Shown here piece by piece: positions 53,001 through 61,428 of a stretch of DNA of 64,000 nt. Both the position numbers and the translations under genes were made by a program. This stretch comes from CAWINH01 sp963837425 (GTDB lineage Bacteria; Chloroflexota; Limnocylindria; QHBO01). How positions within the stretch are numbered: the stretch's first letter is position 1; each line of letters starts with the position of its first letter. Below the pieces are notes generated by a model. That model made no database searches. It saw nothing but the letters and a program-made list of their open reading frames with translations, and was not told the origin of the DNA. The stretch spans positions 62,001-126,000 of the forward strand of contig CAWINH010000009.1 in the NCBI GenBank assembly GCA_963837425.1. The letters are read 5' to 3'.

Positions 53001-53574
53001 CCCCGGCGCGGAGGTTGACCTCCTCGCCGCCGCTGGTCAGGCCCTTCACCGCATCCACGAGCTCGAGCGCGGCCCGTACGGCGCGCTCGGCGTCATCCTC
53101 ATGGGCGACCGGCGTGCCCCACACGGCCATCACCGCGTCGCCGATGAACTTCTCGACCGTCCCGCCGTAGCGCGTGATGATCTCGGAGGCGAGGCCGAAG
53201 TACTGCGTCAGCTGCTCGCGAACCTCCTCCGCATCGCGACGCTCTGACATCGACGTGAAGCCCACGAGGTCGGCGAAGAGCACCGAGACGTGCTTGCGCT
53301 CCGATCCGGCGGCCTGCGCGTCCCAGGCGGCCGGCTCGCCGAGGGTGGCCGGCGAGGGAGCACCACCTCCGGCCGTGGCCGATGCCGCCGGTGCGGGACC
53401 CGAGGACGCCGCCGTGGCCGCCGAGTCGAGGCGAGTCCCGCACTCGGCGCAGAACTTCGGCGTGCCGTCGTAGGGTGTGCCGCAGGATGGGCAGGCGCGC
53501 GACAGCGCTTCCCCGCACTCGGCGCAGAACTTCTGGTTCGGACGGGTCTCAGCCCCGCATCCCGGGCACGACAT
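50023..53574 (-). CDS. Zinc-ribbon / class III cyclase / AAA ATPase / TPR signalling protein
   Basis: A 1183-residue protein. Residues 1-50 hold two zinc ribbons (CPGCGAETRPNQKFCAECG and CPSCGTPYDGTPKFCAECG). Residues 90-270: cyclase domain with FADLVGFTSM (metal Asp), VEKFIGDAVMAVWG (substrate Lys, second Asp) and GDLVNTASRLQS (Asp, Asn, Arg), so all catalytic residues are in place. Residues 290-600: AAA ATPase, Walker A MGQGGIGKSRLSWEF, Walker B AVLVFEDLHWAD. The rest is TPR-like. Related proteins are called adenylate/guanylate cyclase with TPR; input signal and product are unknown. Start ATG 53574. Confidence 0.85.
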   Translation of the reverse strand: MSCPGCGAETRPNQKFCAECGEALSRACPSCGTPYDGTPKFCAECGTRLDSAATAASSGPAPAASATAGGGAPSPATLGEPAAWDAQAAGSERKHVSVLFADLVGFTSMSERRDAEEVREQLTQYFGLASEIITRYGGTVEKFIGDAVMAVWGTPVAHEDDAERAVRAALELVDAVKGLTSGGEEVNLRAGVLTGEAAVTLGATNQGMVAGDLVNTASRLQSVAPAGTVLVGETTYRTAARAIVFEPVGEQDLKGKAAPVPAYRALRVVAQRGGVGRADQLEAPFLGRDAELRLVKELLHATQRERRPRLLSIMGQGGIGKSRLSWEFLKYIDGIKDRVAWHQGRSPAYGEGITFWALGEMVRSRVGLLETEDPAASRAKIAEALRTYVADEAERRWIQPKLEQLLGIGESETIGREELFAAWRTFFERVAGDNCAVLVFEDLHWADAGLLDFIEHLLAWARSAPIYIITLARPELLEKRPTWGAGQRNFTNLSLEPLPDEVIRAILDSLVPGIPDAVAGQITARAEGIPLYAVETVRMLLQDGRLEASNGSLRLVGDISTLAVPSTLQALIAARLDALDAGDRALVQQASVLGQTFTGPALAAISGVHEGLEDRLFSLVRRELLTLDADPRSPERGQYGFVQALVRDVAYNTLAKRDRKVVHLAAGEYYESLHDDEIVDATAMHYLDAYRSAPEDSDADEARRHAADLLQQAAGRATQLGSHDQAVRFLELALEVTADPSEQAEMLARAGAAANAAGRYEIAEGYLRRAVESARNANDLAGEARAVTALGRVLASGGRPAEAIAEITGEIDRLGALGDDPALVGVHAALARAHMLNNEFSEAVEWCDRALPRAERLDTLFEIADLLITRATALTYGGRVREGLAELQGALLLAESYGLNWLAVRARVNLSGSLSLEDPEAGLRIGLDGLEDARRTGNRDMITTLSVNAAGVAMRQGQFNVSGPIFEEALGLDLDPPDRFVLLASVIIQRAILGEPFQQLLDEASAFAASWQEANAKAELDSSLGWVELMAGHFDEAHAASMRSVNLNPGSAAEDVPVAARAALWAGKPQLAADAAQVLRDQGNHGRTIHAGIRGIEACLAAQEGRLDEAVEGFGEVTRQWRDLGTLFELALVDLDFVKFVGGERPEVRAAADEARTILTEIGSQPLLSRLDEALGLPTEEPA

Positions 53575-53667
53575 AAGGGGCCTCGGTCAGGTGGGTGTCG
53601 GCGGAAGGCTACAACTGCCGTCGGCGCGCTGCCAGCCCCAACCGGCACGGGAACTGGCCCTCGCGTC

Positions 53668-54699
53668 TCAGCCGCCGATGTAGCTCATCTCCGCTCGGGG
53701 CAGCTCCGCCGTCTCGGCGGAGCGCAGCTCGCTGTATCGGTCGTCGCGGACGACCCACAGCCGGCGCAGCTCGTCGGCGATCTCGGCATCGCTGCGACGA
53801 CCGCGCACGAGGGCTCGGAGGTCGTGGCCGCTGGAGGCGAAGAGGCATGTGTAGAGCTGCCCATCGGCCGACAGGCGAGCCCGGTTGCAGCCGCCGCAGA
53901 AGGGGCGGCTGACGCTGGCGATGACCCCGATCTCGCCCGCCCCGTCGCGGTAGCGGTAGCGCTCCGCCACCTCGCCGGCGGCCGTGGGCGGAATCGGCTC
54001 CAGGGAGAACTCGGCACCGATGATGCGCAGTATCTCGTCGGCGGTGATGACGTCGTCCAGGCGCCAGCCGTTGGTGTGGCCCACGTCCATGTACTCGATG
54101 AAGCGCAGGATGCGGCCGGTCCCGCGGAAGCGGCGGGCCATGGGCAGGATCGCGTGCTCGTTCCAGCCGCGTTTCACGACCATGTTCACCTTGATCGGGC
54201 CGAGGTCCACGGCTTCCGCGGCCTCGATCCCGGCCATCACCTGGCCGACCGAGACGCTGGCGTCGTTCAGGCGCATGAAGGTGGGATCGTCGTCGGCGTC
54301 CAGGCTGATCGTGACCCGATGCAGGCCCGCATCGCGGAGCGCCTGCGCGTGCCGCGGTAGCAGGATGCCGTTCGTGGTCAGGGTCAGGTCCCTGACGCCA
54401 TCGATCTTCGCGAGCGTCTCCACCAGGCGCGGGAGGTCGCGGCGAACGAGTGGCTCGCCACCGGTCAGCCGCACCTTCTCGACGCCGAGGCCGGCGAAGA
54501 TGCCGACCAGGCGCGCGATCTCCTCGAAGGTCAGCAGCTCGGAGCGGGGGAGGAAGTCGTGACCCGGCCCGAAGACGGCGCGCGGCATGCAGTACACGCA
54601 GCGCAGGTTGCAGCGGTCGGTGACGCTGATCCGCAGGTCGTGCAGCGGCCGGCCCAGCGTGTCGACCGGGCGCGGGAGGAGAGGCAGCGGCTCGGGCAT
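53668..54699 (-). CDS. moaA: GTP 3',8-cyclase MoaA
   Basis: A 343-residue radical-SAM enzyme, first step of molybdopterin synthesis (GTP to 3',8-cyclo-7,8-dihydro-GTP). The radical-SAM cluster motif is CNLRCVYCMP (residue about 30), followed by KVRLTGGEPL. The second, substrate-side cluster is FCGGCNRARLSADGQLYTC (about 268), and the chain ends in the required double glycine (MSYIGG). It fits the needs of the two molybdenum enzymes 4-17 kb away. No other moa gene is in the window. Start ATG 54699. Confidence 0.95.
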   Translation of the reverse strand: MPEPLPLLPRPVDTLGRPLHDLRISVTDRCNLRCVYCMPRAVFGPGHDFLPRSELLTFEEIARLVGIFAGLGVEKVRLTGGEPLVRRDLPRLVETLAKIDGVRDLTLTTNGILLPRHAQALRDAGLHRVTISLDADDDPTFMRLNDASVSVGQVMAGIEAAEAVDLGPIKVNMVVKRGWNEHAILPMARRFRGTGRILRFIEYMDVGHTNGWRLDDVITADEILRIIGAEFSLEPIPPTAAGEVAERYRYRDGAGEIGVIASVSRPFCGGCNRARLSADGQLYTCLFASSGHDLRALVRGRRSDAEIADELRRLWVVRDDRYSELRSAETAELPRAEMSYIGG

Positions 54700-54792
54700 C
54701 AGGGGCGCATCGTGCCACGCAGCGGTCGCGCTGCCAACCGGGCAGGTCCCGCGCCGCCCTCAGCGACGCGCCCGGCGTGGCAGGATGGCGCC

Positions 54793-56160
54793 GTGCTGGT
54801 AGAGGATCTCCTGGCGATCGTGGGACCCGCACACGTCCTGACCGATGCCGACCTGCGCGCGTCGTACGAGACCGACTGGACCCGACGCTGGTCCGGTCCG
54901 GCCCTGGCCGTGGTGCGCCCGGCGACGACCCGGCAGGTGGCCGAGGCGGTGGCCGCCTGCCATGCGGCCGGCGCGGCGGTGATCCCGCAGGGCGGCAACA
55001 CCGGACTGGTCGGGGGCTCGGTGCCGCGGGCGGGCAGCGACCGGGCGCAGGTCGTGCTCAGCATGCTCCGGTTGCGCGATCTCGAGCCGGTGGACGTCAC
55101 GGCCGGGGAGGTGACCGCGGGCGCCGGCGCCACGCTGGCGACGCTCCAGGAGCATGTCCGTGCGAGCGGCCTGGACGTTGGCGTGGACCTCGGCGCCCGC
55201 GACAGCGCAACGCTGGGTGGCATGGCCGCCACGAACGCGGGTGGCATCACGGTGATGCGGCATGGGCCGATGCGCGAGCAGTTGGTCGGGATCGAGGCCG
55301 TGCTGGCCGACGGGACCGTGCTCCGTCGCCTGCCGGGCATGGTCAAGGACAACACGGGCTACCACTTCCCCTCGCTGTTGGCGGGATGCGAGGGCACGCT
55401 GGCGGTGATCACCCGCGTACACCTGCGGCTGATTCCACGCGCGAGGAGTCGTGCGGTGGCGCTCATGGCCATTGGCGACGCCGGCGATGCGGTGGCGGTC
55501 ACGACCGCGCTGCGTCGGCAGCTGGCGAACCTCTCAGCCGCGGAGCTCTTCTTCGACGACGGCCTGCGGCTCGTCCTGCGCCACGGGGGGGGCGAACCTC
55601 CGTTCCGTGAGGCACATCCGGCCTACCTGCTGGTCGAGGTGGACGGGCGGGCGGACCCCACCGACGAGTTGGCGGAGGCCGTGGCGGCGCAGGATTCCGT
55701 GCGGGACGCGGTGCTCGCGGGAGACCTGGCCGGGCGTGAGCGGCTGTGGGCCCTTCGCGAGCGGCACACGGAGGCGGTGAACGCCGCGGGCGTGCCGCAC
55801 AAGCTCGACGTGGGAGTCCCCGTCGGTCGGTTCGCCGAGTACACCGATGCGGTTCGCCAGCGGATTGCCGCTGTCGACTCCGCGGCTCGGACCTACCTGT
55901 ATGGCCACGTCGGGGACGGGAACCTGCACGTCAACGTCATCGGTCCGCCCCCGGAGGACGAGCGCGTTGACGACGCGGTCCTGCAGCTGGCCCTGGACTT
56001 CGGCGGCACGATCAGCGCTGAGCACGGGATTGGCGTGGCGAAGACCCGCTGGCTGGAGGCCGACCGCGGGCCGGCGGACGTCGCCGCCATGCGCGCGATC
56101 AAGCGCGCGCTCGATCCCGACGGCACTCTCAACCCGGGGGTTCTCCTGCCGCACTCGTGA
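54793..56160 (+). CDS. FAD-linked oxidase (GlcD/D-2-hydroxy acid dehydrogenase type)
   Basis: A 455-residue flavoprotein. FAD domain: AAVIPQGGNTGLVGGSVP, GARDSATLGGMAATNAGG and LAGCEGTLAVITRV. C-terminal substrate domain: LYGHVGDGNLHVNV and FGGTISAEHGIGVAKT, the HVGDGNxH metal/substrate motif of D-lactate, glycolate and D-2-hydroxyglutarate dehydrogenases. Which 2-hydroxy acid is used cannot be told. The start is probably GTG 54793 (MLVEDLLAIVG); the frame is open further upstream but the extra part is Arg/Pro-rich. Its last 32 nt overlap the 3' end of the convergent zwf. Confidence 0.85.
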   Translation: MLVEDLLAIVGPAHVLTDADLRASYETDWTRRWSGPALAVVRPATTRQVAEAVAACHAAGAAVIPQGGNTGLVGGSVPRAGSDRAQVVLSMLRLRDLEPVDVTAGEVTAGAGATLATLQEHVRASGLDVGVDLGARDSATLGGMAATNAGGITVMRHGPMREQLVGIEAVLADGTVLRRLPGMVKDNTGYHFPSLLAGCEGTLAVITRVHLRLIPRARSRAVALMAIGDAGDAVAVTTALRRQLANLSAAELFFDDGLRLVLRHGGGEPPFREAHPAYLLVEVDGRADPTDELAEAVAAQDSVRDAVLAGDLAGRERLWALRERHTEAVNAAGVPHKLDVGVPVGRFAEYTDAVRQRIAAVDSAARTYLYGHVGDGNLHVNVIGPPPEDERVDDAVLQLALDFGGTISAEHGIGVAKTRWLEADRGPADVAAMRAIKRALDPDGTLNPGVLLPHS

Positions 56161-57532
56161 TGGCCGCAGCAGGCTGGTGCCATCGATCGCCCGATGCCAG
56201 GATCGTGGAGGCCGCTTTCGGGCCCCACGTGCCGCGGTCGTACTGGTTCACCGGCGTCGCGTCGTCGAGGATACCGTCCACCACGCGCCATGCCGCCTCG
56301 ACCCAGTCTTCGCGGGCGAAGAGCGATTGATCGCCGACGATCGCATCCCCGATGAGGCGCTGATACGGAGGTCGGGCGGTCGGACTGCGATGGGCGGCGA
56401 ACAGCTCGACCGCCTCCCCGAGCATCGCCTCACCGGCCTTCTTGGCGCGGGCGCCCAGCGAGATCGACATGCCGGGCTCGAGCCGGAAGCGGAGGTAGTC
56501 CGCGTCCGGCGGCTGCTCTTCACCGAAGACCGATCGCGGAGGCGGTCGCAGGTCGACGCGGACCTCGGTGGCGGTCACCGGCATGCACTTGCCGGACCGC
56601 ACGTAGAAGGGGACACCCGCCCAGCGCCAGGTGTCCACCTGCAGGCGGAGCGCCACGAACGTCTCGACATCCGAATCGGGCGCCACGCCCTTGACCTCGC
56701 GGTAGCCGCGGTACTGGCCCCGGACGACGTCATCGGGCGTCAGAGGGCGGATCGAATCGACGACCGTGAACTGGCCGTTCCGCACGGCATCCGTGGTGTG
56801 GCCCGATGGTGGCTCCATGGCGAGCAGGCTCACGACCTGGAGGAGATGGTTCTGGACGACGTCGCGGATGGCGCCCGCGCCGTCGTAGAACGCGCCACGG
56901 TCCGCGACGTCAAACGCCTCGGGCATGTTGACCTGCACGCTCGACACGTAGCGGCGATTCCAGATCGGCTCGAGAAACGAGTTGGCGAATCGGAAGTAGA
57001 GCAGGTTCTGGACCGCCTCCTTGCCGAGGTAATGGTCGATCCTGAAGATCGCGTCCTCGGCGAAGGCGCCGTGGATCACGCCGTTGAGGGCCTTCGCCGA
57101 TGCGAGATCATGGCCGAATGGCTTCTCCACGATCACGCGTGCGCCATCGGCACAGTGGCTGTCGGCCAGGTTGGTGACGACCCGGCCGAACAGCGCCGGC
57201 GGGATGGCGAGGTAGTGAAGCGGGTGCCGTGCCTCTCCCAGCTCGCGGCGCAGGGCGCGGAACGTTTCGGGGTCATCGTCCGAGCCGGCAACATACCTGA
57301 GGTGGTCTGCCAGCGACGCGGCCGTTGCCGGGTCCGTGATGCCGTGCGCCCGCAGGCTCTCTCCGGCACGCTGCCGGAGGCTCGCAAGGTCACCCGACCG
57401 GGCGACGCCGATGATCGGAACGTCGAGGCGTTCCTCAGTGATGAGCCCTGCCAGGGCCGGAAAGATCTGTTTGAAGGCGAGGTCGCCGGTGGCCCCAAAG
57501 AAGACAATCGCGTCGGATCGGTCGCTGTGCAT
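56129..57532 (-). CDS. zwf: Glucose-6-phosphate 1-dehydrogenase
   Basis: A 467-residue enzyme oxidising glucose 6-phosphate to 6-phosphogluconolactone with NADP+ (or NAD+). Motifs: VFFGATGDLAFKQIFPAL (cofactor), VIVEKPFGHDLASA and the active site FRIDHYLGKEAVQNLLYFRF. Length is normal. It supplies NADPH and feeds the pentose phosphate pool used by phosphoketolase. No pgl or gnd is adjacent. The 3' end overlaps the FAD-oxidase gene by 32 nt. Start ATG 57532. Confidence 0.95.
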   Translation of the reverse strand: MHSDRSDAIVFFGATGDLAFKQIFPALAGLITEERLDVPIIGVARSGDLASLRQRAGESLRAHGITDPATAASLADHLRYVAGSDDDPETFRALRRELGEARHPLHYLAIPPALFGRVVTNLADSHCADGARVIVEKPFGHDLASAKALNGVIHGAFAEDAIFRIDHYLGKEAVQNLLYFRFANSFLEPIWNRRYVSSVQVNMPEAFDVADRGAFYDGAGAIRDVVQNHLLQVVSLLAMEPPSGHTTDAVRNGQFTVVDSIRPLTPDDVVRGQYRGYREVKGVAPDSDVETFVALRLQVDTWRWAGVPFYVRSGKCMPVTATEVRVDLRPPPRSVFGEEQPPDADYLRFRLEPGMSISLGARAKKAGEAMLGEAVELFAAHRSPTARPPYQRLIGDAIVGDQSLFAREDWVEAAWRVVDGILDDATPVNQYDRGTWGPKAASTILASGDRWHQPAAAITSAAGEPPG

Positions 57533-57575
57533 CTTCGTATGATGCCCCCTGACCCACGCTGTCCGCAGTGGGGGC

Positions 57576-58931
57576 CTAGGCGAGAGAGCGCGACGCCTCC
57601 ACGAACAGGAAGCCCATGGCGCGTGCGACGGTCGGGAAGGCGTGGATCGTATCCGCCAGCACGTCGAGCGGGGTCTGCAGCTTCACCGCCAGCACCGCCT
57701 CGTGGACCGTCTCCGAGACGCCGGGACCGGCGAGGAACGCGCCGACCACGGTCCGCGCACCGCGGTCCACCACGATCGTGATGTGCCCGGTCGCCTCCGC
57801 GGTCTCGCCCTTGGCGGTCGTGGCCAGGTCCTGGGTGAATTCCACGGCGTCGATGCCTTTGGCCTGCGCCTGCTCGACGAGGAGCCCCACCGAGGCGGTC
57901 TCGGGATCCGTGTAGGTCGCCCGCGGGATCGCGCGGAGGTCGGGCTGCACGTTCTCGCCGAGCGCGATCCGCGCGGCCATCTCGCCCTCGTAGTGGCTGA
58001 CATGGGTATGCATCTCGGGCCCGGCCGGATCACCGGCTGCCCACACGCCCTCCGCGATGCGGAGGTGGTCGTCGGGGTGCAGCCGCCCACCGCTCGTGTC
58101 CGCGCCCACGCTGTCGAGTGCGAGCTCGTCGATGGGGAATGCCCGACCGATCGCCAGCAGCACCCCGCTGCCCTCCACGCTCGATCCGTCGGTGAGCTCG
58201 AAGCGGTGGCGCCCGTTGGCGCCGCCACCGGCGTGGGCGGCCACGGCGCGGACGCCGGTGCGAACCGTGACCCCGAGGGACTCGAGTGCGGCGGCCAGGG
58301 CGGCGGAGTTCCGCGGGTGGTCCCGCGCCAGGATGCGTGGGTTGGAGTCGACGATCGTCACCGGCACGCCAAAGCGCGCGTACATCTGCGCCAGCTCGAC
58401 GCCGGTGGGCCCCCCGCCGAGGACGAGGAAGCTCTCGGGGAGCTCGCGCGCCGAGGTCGCCTCGCGGTTCGTCCAGAACGGCACGGCATCGAGCCCGGGC
58501 ATGTCCGGGATGCGGCTCGACGAGCCCACCGCGATGATGATGCCGCCCGCCTCCAGCTCGCGCGTGCCGTTCGTGGTCTCGACGACCACCCGCCGCGGAC
58601 CGTCGAGATGCGCCGTTCCGTGGATCGGGGTGGCGCCGATCTGCTCGAGAGCCTTCACGTGCCCGGAGTCGTCCGGGTAGTCGATCCCCTCGCGGTTGAT
58701 CATGTAGTCGCGGCGGGCGGACGCCTTCGCCCACGGGTAGTCCCCCCCGCCGGCATGCACCGCCGCGGCGTGGAGGAGCGTCTTCGAGGGCACGCACGCC
58801 CAGAACGGGCAGCCGCCACCGAACAGGTCCCGATCGATGACCGCCACCGATGCGCCTCGGGCGCGACCGAGGTTGGCCGCCGCCTCGCCGGCTGCACCGG
58901 CGCCGATGATGACGAGGTCGAATCGATCCAC
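57576..58931 (-). CDS. Pyridine nucleotide-disulfide oxidoreductase (dihydrolipoamide/mercuric reductase-like)
   Basis: A 451-residue flavoprotein. FAD motif VIIGAGAAGEAAANLGRARG, redox-active pair in FGGGCPFWACVPSKTLL (CxxxxC, residue about 45), NAD(P)-binding ESFLVLGGGPTGVELAQMYA and second FAD motif GVWAAGDPAGPEMH. The C-terminal dimer part has IHAFPTVARAM, keeping His-x-x-Pro-Thr but lacking the usual Glu, so it may not act as a standard dihydrolipoamide dehydrogenase. Substrate unknown; other thiol or quinone roles are possible. Start GTG 58931 (MDRFDLVIIG); the longer open frame upstream runs through the tandem repeat and is not coding. Confidence 0.85.
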   Translation of the reverse strand: MDRFDLVIIGAGAAGEAAANLGRARGASVAVIDRDLFGGGCPFWACVPSKTLLHAAAVHAGGGDYPWAKASARRDYMINREGIDYPDDSGHVKALEQIGATPIHGTAHLDGPRRVVVETTNGTRELEAGGIIIAVGSSSRIPDMPGLDAVPFWTNREATSARELPESFLVLGGGPTGVELAQMYARFGVPVTIVDSNPRILARDHPRNSAALAAALESLGVTVRTGVRAVAAHAGGGANGRHRFELTDGSSVEGSGVLLAIGRAFPIDELALDSVGADTSGGRLHPDDHLRIAEGVWAAGDPAGPEMHTHVSHYEGEMAARIALGENVQPDLRAIPRATYTDPETASVGLLVEQAQAKGIDAVEFTQDLATTAKGETAEATGHITIVVDRGARTVVGAFLAGPGVSETVHEAVLAVKLQTPLDVLADTIHAFPTVARAMGFLFVEASRSLA

Positions 58932-59047
58932 GGGCCTGCTCCTGCGTCTGGTGGGACTTGCGTCTTGGTGGAACTGTGGCCGCCATGATAGGGGTCGGGG
59001 CTCGGGGGCCGGGCGACGGGCGCTCCCGGGCGCTGCATTCTGCCTGG

Positions 59048-59251
59048 CGTCCCGCCCAGCGGGACAAACCACCCCTGAGCGCTGCCTCCTGCGCGAAACG
59101 TCCCGCCCAGCGGGACAAACGACCCCTGAGCGCCGCCTCCTGCGCGAAACGTCCCGCCCAGCGAGACAAACCGCGCCTGAGCGCCGCCTCCCGCGCGAAA
59201 CGTCCCGCCCAGCGGGACAAACCGCGCCTGAGCGACGTCGCGAACTACGCG
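59048..59251. repeat. Four tandem 51-nt repeats, each with a 7-bp hairpin
   Basis: Copies begin at 59048, 59099, 59150 and 59201, exactly 51 nt apart; the last departs from the pattern after about 34 nt and runs into the 3' end of the GH63 gene. Each starts with an inverted repeat GTCCCGC-CCA-GCGGGAC, then a conserved ACAAAC and a CCTGAGCG block. Copy 3 has one stem mismatch (GCGAGAC). The remaining gap, 58932-59047, shows nothing I can name. There are no variable spacers, so this is not CRISPR. The period is a multiple of 3, which keeps a frame open on the minus strand, but its Arg/Ala-rich 17-residue product is not protein-like. Confidence 0.85.
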
Positions 59252-60570
59252 CTCCGGCCCTCGAGGAGATCCATGACCAGCGCCGCAGACCAGCTGAAGC
59301 GGTCGCTCCCGTAACCGGTGCCACCGAACGGGTCGAAATATTCGTGGAAGCCAAACCGCTCGACGAGCCGGAGCATGTCCTCTTCGATCTCGTTCGCAAG
59401 CTCCGTCTCACCGTGCTGGCGGAGGCCGCGCGCGAGCAGCCAGTCGGTGTTGATCCAGACCGGGCCGCGCCAGTATCGGCGCGGGTCGAACAGCTTTCCG
59501 TGCAGGTCGGCGCTGGGAACCAGGAAGTGGGCGCCATCCTCCGATGGATGGAAGGACGGCGACTCGAGGTCGCGCATGATGGCGTGGACCTGCGACGCCG
59601 GCAGCTCCGGATCGAGGAGCGGCATGAAGCTGATGATCGTGCTCTCTGCGATCAGCGCGTCGCGGCGTAGATCCCGCGAGTAGAAACGAGCCCGATCCGG
59701 ATCCCACAGCTCGCGCTCCATCGCGACGCGCAGCCCTTCGGCCATGGCCCGATGCGGACCGACGTCGCCACCGAGCTCCTCCGCGATCTCGGCGAGGGCC
59801 AGGCAGGACCACAGGAAGATCGCGTTGAAGAGCGGACCGATCGTCAGAAAGGGGCTGCTCCGCGCGATCATGCGATCGTCGTAGCCGATCTCCCGGTACG
59901 TCGCCGCGAGGTAGACGAAGCGGTCGTACGTGAGGTTGGTGGGCCGATCGGCGGCGTTCGCGTTCACGAGGTCGCGCCGCTCGTACGCGGGCAGCGCCCC
60001 GCCGGGGATATCGATCATGTCGAGCAGTTCCTCCCAGACCGGGGAGTTGTCGAGGCCCGACTCCCACGGGTGGACGAGGGTCGCCAACCCCCGACCGAGC
60101 GGGTCGCGGGCGGTGATCAGATGCCGGTGCTGCGCCTCGAGGTGTGGGTAGAGCTCCTCGAGGAACGGGAGTGCGGCGGCGCGACGCGGGGCGTGCTGGT
60201 AGACCTCGAGCGCCGCCCGCGCATGGATCGGCGGCTGGGTGACCCCCGACGTCTCGATGTCGCGCGGCGCGGCCGGGCATCGGGCGGAGCTCATCCAGAA
60301 ATCGGGCCCGGGAAAGTAGGCGTGCGCCGGCACCTCGGGGTTGAAGACGATATGGGGGAGCATCCCGTTCGTCCACTGCGCGTCGAAGAGGGAGCGGAGC
60401 TCCTGCTGCGCCCGCTCCGGCTCGCTCCACGAACGGCCGATGGAAATGAACGCCGAGTCCCAGCTCCACTGGTGCGGGTAGAGGTCCGGCGACGGCACCG
60501 TCGAGGTTCCTGTCCAGTTGTCGTCGAGGACGCGCCTCGCGGCACGAAGGAGCGATCCGTGCGATGCCAT
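59245..60570 (-). CDS. Glycoside hydrolase, mannosylglycerate hydrolase/GH63-like
   Basis: A 441-residue (alpha/alpha)6-barrel enzyme. Signatures of the MGH1-type GH63 group: YPHQWSWDSAFISIGRSW near the start, WTNGMLPHIVFNP, HPWESGLDNSPVW, YWRGPVWINTDWLL and the end GFHEYFDPFGGTGYG then FSWSAALVMDLL. Family members hydrolyse mannosylglycerate or glucosylglycerate, the osmolytes of stress-tolerant bacteria, giving glycerate and hexose. There is no signal peptide, so it is cytoplasmic. Neither the synthase nor the phosphatase for these solutes is in the window. Start ATG 60570. Confidence 0.82.
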   Translation of the reverse strand: MASHGSLLRAARRVLDDNWTGTSTVPSPDLYPHQWSWDSAFISIGRSWSEPERAQQELRSLFDAQWTNGMLPHIVFNPEVPAHAYFPGPDFWMSSARCPAAPRDIETSGVTQPPIHARAALEVYQHAPRRAAALPFLEELYPHLEAQHRHLITARDPLGRGLATLVHPWESGLDNSPVWEELLDMIDIPGGALPAYERRDLVNANAADRPTNLTYDRFVYLAATYREIGYDDRMIARSSPFLTIGPLFNAIFLWSCLALAEIAEELGGDVGPHRAMAEGLRVAMERELWDPDRARFYSRDLRRDALIAESTIISFMPLLDPELPASQVHAIMRDLESPSFHPSEDGAHFLVPSADLHGKLFDPRRYWRGPVWINTDWLLARGLRQHGETELANEIEEDMLRLVERFGFHEYFDPFGGTGYGSDRFSWSAALVMDLLEGRSA

Positions 60571-60876
60571 GCTGCCGCGGACTCTACCCGAGGTTGTCGA
60601 CGCTTCGACGCTCCGCGAGGCGGCAGGGTGGCGGTTGAGGTGGTGCCGTCCCGCGGCTATGCTTGCCCACCATGACGCAGGTCCCAGCCGGCGGTCCGAT
60701 CCGGCACCGCGCCCCGAGCGCGGTCGACCTGCTGCGCCGCCTCGAAGGCGAACCCGACCTCTGTACGGAGCGGGGAGCCGCCACCTAGCGCTTGACGCTC
60801 CGGCGTCCAGCCGCCAACCGTCCGGCGACGCTCCTCGTCGTTCCGCCTCCCTCCCACTCTCCCTGGAGGTTGTTTC
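60571..60876. other. Intergenic region with a possible 38-codon leader ORF
   Basis: About 306 nt between two divergent genes (GH63-like and DUF4395). A short frame ATG 60672 to TAG 60788 encodes 38 residues ending CTERGAAT; the preceding bases carry no clear ribosome-binding site. Just after it comes a hairpin GACGC-TCCG-GCGTC (60794-60807). CTGGAGG lies upstream of the DUF4395 start. This could be an attenuation-type leader, but one Cys codon is weak evidence. Confidence 0.3.
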
Positions 60877-61428
60877 GTGTTCGCCCTACGCCATACCCGC
60901 CCGCTCACCATTCCCGCCACCACCGCACCCGGTGCTCGGCCGATCTCGGGGCGGTGGATCGATCCGCGTGCCCAGCGTTTCGGCGCCGGCGCCTCCGCGC
61001 TGACCCTGCTCGTCGCCCTCGCGCTCGACGCGTGGTGGCTCGTTGCCCTGACCGGCCTGGCGCTGGCCGTCCCGTCCGCCGCCGGGACCCGATGGTTCGT
61101 CTTCAGTCGTCCCTGGCCGCTGGTGTGCGGGGCGTTCGGGCTGGCGCCGTCGGAGCTCGAGCACGAGATGCCGCCGCGATTCGCGCAGGCCCTCGGCGCG
61201 ACCTTCGTCGCCCTCGGCGTCGCGCTCAGCGTACCGGGGTGGCTGCCGTGGGCGTGGACGCCGGTGCTCGCTGTCGTCGCGCTGCAGGGGCTGCTGGCGG
61301 CGACCGGTTTCTGCCTCGGCTGCCGGCTCTTCTTCCTCCGCTGGTGGATCCCCGACCTCTTCGCCCGGGCCGTCGGGCGCGGCATTCGCCGCGAGGCGCT
61401 CGACTACGTGGAGCCCGTCGAGCGCTGA
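60877..61428 (+). CDS. DUF4395 membrane protein
   Basis: A 183-residue protein with about four membrane helices (ASALTLLVALALDAWWLVAL, VALGVALSVPGW, LAVVALQGLLAATGFCLG). The family mark is the short ending TGFCLGCRLFFLRWW with a CxxC pair at the membrane face. DUF4395 proteins often lie near thioredoxin- or rhodanese-like genes in other genomes and are suspected of a thiol or sulfur role; none is adjacent here. Its 3' end overlaps hutI (convergent) by 25 nt. The start at GTG 60877 is supported by TGGAGG nearby. Confidence 0.75.
   Translation: MFALRHTRPLTIPATTAPGARPISGRWIDPRAQRFGAGASALTLLVALALDAWWLVALTGLALAVPSAAGTRWFVFSRPWPLVCGAFGLAPSELEHEMPPRFAQALGATFVALGVALSVPGWLPWAWTPVLAVVALQGLLAATGFCLGCRLFFLRWWIPDLFARAVGRGIRREALDYVEPVER

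Noticed and set aside
59048..59251. CRISPR array
   Set aside because: Whole 51-nt units repeat with no unique spacers and no cas gene in the window.
58932..59537. Extension of the flavin disulfide reductase gene through the 51-nt repeat
   Set aside because: The FAD motif must be near the N-terminus and GTG 58931 sits just before it; the extension is repeat-derived and runs antisense-like through the GH63 gene's end.
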